Assembly: GCA_026928325.1 (NCBI GenBank)
Contig: JAIXKS010000009.1
Location: 1 to 33,599, forward strand
DNA: 33,599 bases
Direction: 5' to 3'
From: Chitinophagales bacterium
Lineage (GTDB): Bacteria > Bacteroidota > Bacteroidia > Chitinophagales > Saprospiraceae
Under the pieces are notes generated by a model. It was not told the DNA's origin. It ran no database searches and saw only the letters and a list, made by a program, of their open reading frames with translations. A program made the position numbers and the translations under genes. Shown here piece after piece: positions 32,751 through 33,599 of the stretch (the first letter of the stretch is position 1; each line of letters opens with the position of its first letter).

Positions 32751-33293
32751 ATGAAAAGGATATTATTTTTAACATACTTACTTTTTTTGATGGCATGTGG
32801 TTCGGGAGTTAATTCACATAAAGCGGCGATTCATGATCTAACCACCAAATGGGAAAAAACGACCAACGCACTAACGGATCTTTCGAATGCCTTGACTCAA
32901 GATATGAACCTTTATACAGAAAATGCACTTAAATATCAACTAGATGACGCTGTCGAGGACGCTTTAGATGGCGACAAAGCAATTAAATGGCAAGACGCAA
33001 AGCGCATTTTCAAAATGAATACTTCCGATGCTTATACACCCATACAGAGCGAATTGAGTTCGTTTATCAATATGTGGGTTGAAAATTCCGCCAAGATTGT
33101 TTCCTTAAATGAAGGATTAGAAGCAGGAAAACTAGCCGCTGATGTCAATGAACAAATAGCGGATTTGACCAGCCTCATTGCTCAAGCCAATGAAAAAATC
33201 ACGGAATGGAATGCCAAAAAGATTGAATTGAACGCAGCTGCGAATACCGGATTGGAGAGTCTAAAAACTGCCTATGAAAGCCTAACCATGTAG
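32751..33293 (+). CDS. Helical lipoprotein of unknown function
   Basis: With the ATG at 32751 the 180-residue product has a compact lipoprotein signal (MKRILFLTYLLFLMACGSG; lipobox LMAC, Cys16). The mature region is almost wholly predicted alpha-helical, Ala/Glu/Lys-rich, with coiled-coil character ('VNEQIADLTSLIAQANEKIT' near the C-terminus). Only the lipidation site carries Cys. The longer frame from 32673 would bury this signal peptide in the middle, and a -7 box lies in that extension. No named domain is recognised. Tandem copies of the MITE-like repeat begin 61 bases after its stop. Confidence 0.72.
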   Translation: MKRILFLTYLLFLMACGSGVNSHKAAIHDLTTKWEKTTNALTDLSNALTQDMNLYTENALKYQLDDAVEDALDGDKAIKWQDAKRIFKMNTSDAYTPIQSELSSFINMWVENSAKIVSLNEGLEAGKLAADVNEQIADLTSLIAQANEKITEWNAKKIELNAAANTGLESLKTAYESLTM

Positions 33294-33353
33294 CCTTCTA
33301 TCTATTTTCATACTAGAAAAATATCTATTGGATTTTATATGCGTTTAAGTTCT

Positions 33354-33501
33354 AGTGTTCTGTTTTTATTATAAAAGAAGTTATTTTTTAAAAGATCAAG
33401 GCGAAAAACGCAGACATAGTGGTAACTATGACGAGTATTTTCAACGATGAGATTTGAAAAAAGAACGACATTTAATTAAGATTTTTTTGTGGACAGAGCA
33501 C
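33354..33501 (+). repeat. MITE-like repeat copy 3 (148 bp)
   Basis: The left end AGTGTTCTGT is degenerate and the next block is shortened. The core (AAGATCAAGGCGAAAAACGC, then CATAGTGGTAACTATG at 33415-33430, then CGAGTATTTTCAACGATGAG) is intact, and the right end is GTGGACAGAGCAC. The hairpins GCG-AAAAA-CGC and CATAGT-GGTA-ACTATG lie side by side. The element abuts copy 4 with no spacer. Confidence 0.85.
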
Positions 33502-33599
33502 AGTGCGCTGTCTATAAAAAGACTTAAATTATAATGGAAGTTATTTTTTTTTAAAGATCAAGGCGAAAAACGCAGACATAGTGGTAACTATGGCGAGTA
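33502..33599 (+). repeat. MITE-like repeat copy 4 (98 bp, cut by window edge)
   Basis: It begins AGTGCGCTGTC directly after copy 3 and continues TATAAAAAGACTTAAATTATAATGGAAGTTA, a T9 run, and the full core through CGAGTA to the last base. It differs from copy 3 by a G/A in the CATAGTGGTAACTATG-rCGAG region and by the T-run length. Combining it with copy 3 gives an estimated full length of about 160 bases. Confidence 0.88.

Noticed and set aside
33354-33599. A CRISPR array at the right edge
   Set aside because: Only two adjoining copies of a roughly 150-base unit exist, with no spacers and no Cas genes; the inverted ends fit a transposon-like element better.

Overview
This AT-rich window reads as chromosome of a member of the Bacteroidota, probably a Saprospiria/Chitinophagia-like lineage (lineage is inference). 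The evidence is a SusC/SusD pair, a HmuY-like protein with a type IX secretion (T9SS) C-terminal domain, a short 289-residue RpoD, a DUF5686 outer-membrane protein, an Omp85-like protein and a Bacteroidota-type LptD. Exact or near-exact Bacteroidota -7 boxes (TAnnTTTG) also precede many genes. Nothing suggests phage, plasmid or CRISPR.

Layout, left to right. 1-5201 (+): a secreted thioredoxin-like protein with its own terminator; a GAF/SpoIIE-type PP2C phosphatase overlapping a TM2-TPR-SHOCT membrane protein; a CBS-pair protein followed by a single-POTRA Omp85-like barrel. 5198-8472: M20 amidohydrolase (-), DUF5362-like membrane protein (+), a small repeat element, and an N-acetylmuramoyl-L-alanine amidase with a SPOR domain (-). 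8624-13352: LptD (+) converging on an AI-2E/PerM-type permease (-), then rpoD (-) with a strong terminator. 13719-16231 (+): START-like protein, THUMP RNA methyltransferase, a small secreted protein and a lipoprotein. 16237-17609 (-): TcdA and TatD, overlapping. 17789-21572 (-): a probable heme-uptake locus made of a HmuY-like T9SS protein, a small DUF6686-like protein and a TonB-dependent receptor. 21843-22214 (-): tmRNA (ssrA), tag GDNNFALAA. 22366-27037 (-): SusD and SusC. 27303-31238 (+): small beta-barrel protein, YheT-like hydrolase and DUF5686 protein. 31235-32395 (-): a nucleotidyltransferase and a DUF2905 gene broken by a 20-bp insertion. 32751-33293 (+): a helical lipoprotein.

Much of the window serves the cell envelope: LPS export, peptidoglycan cleavage, outer-membrane barrels and TonB/SusCD uptake. 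Housekeeping genes (rpoD, tmRNA, TcdA, RNA methyltransferase) are interspersed.

The least expected structure is a dispersed MITE-like repeat of about 160 bp. It has roughly 11-bp inverted ends (AGTGCnCTGTC) and two internal hairpins. Copies lie at 7010-7139, 20078-20119 (one end only), 33354-33501 and 33502-33599 (cut by the window edge), the last two in tandem. One copy supplies the stop codon of a gene and another the start codon of the small gene ahead of the TonB receptor. Other points of interest are a structured intergenic RNA candidate with an 18-codon ORF downstream of the HmuY-like gene, the fold-back insertion in the DUF2905 gene, and an lptD reading frame without a recognisable start or signal peptide.
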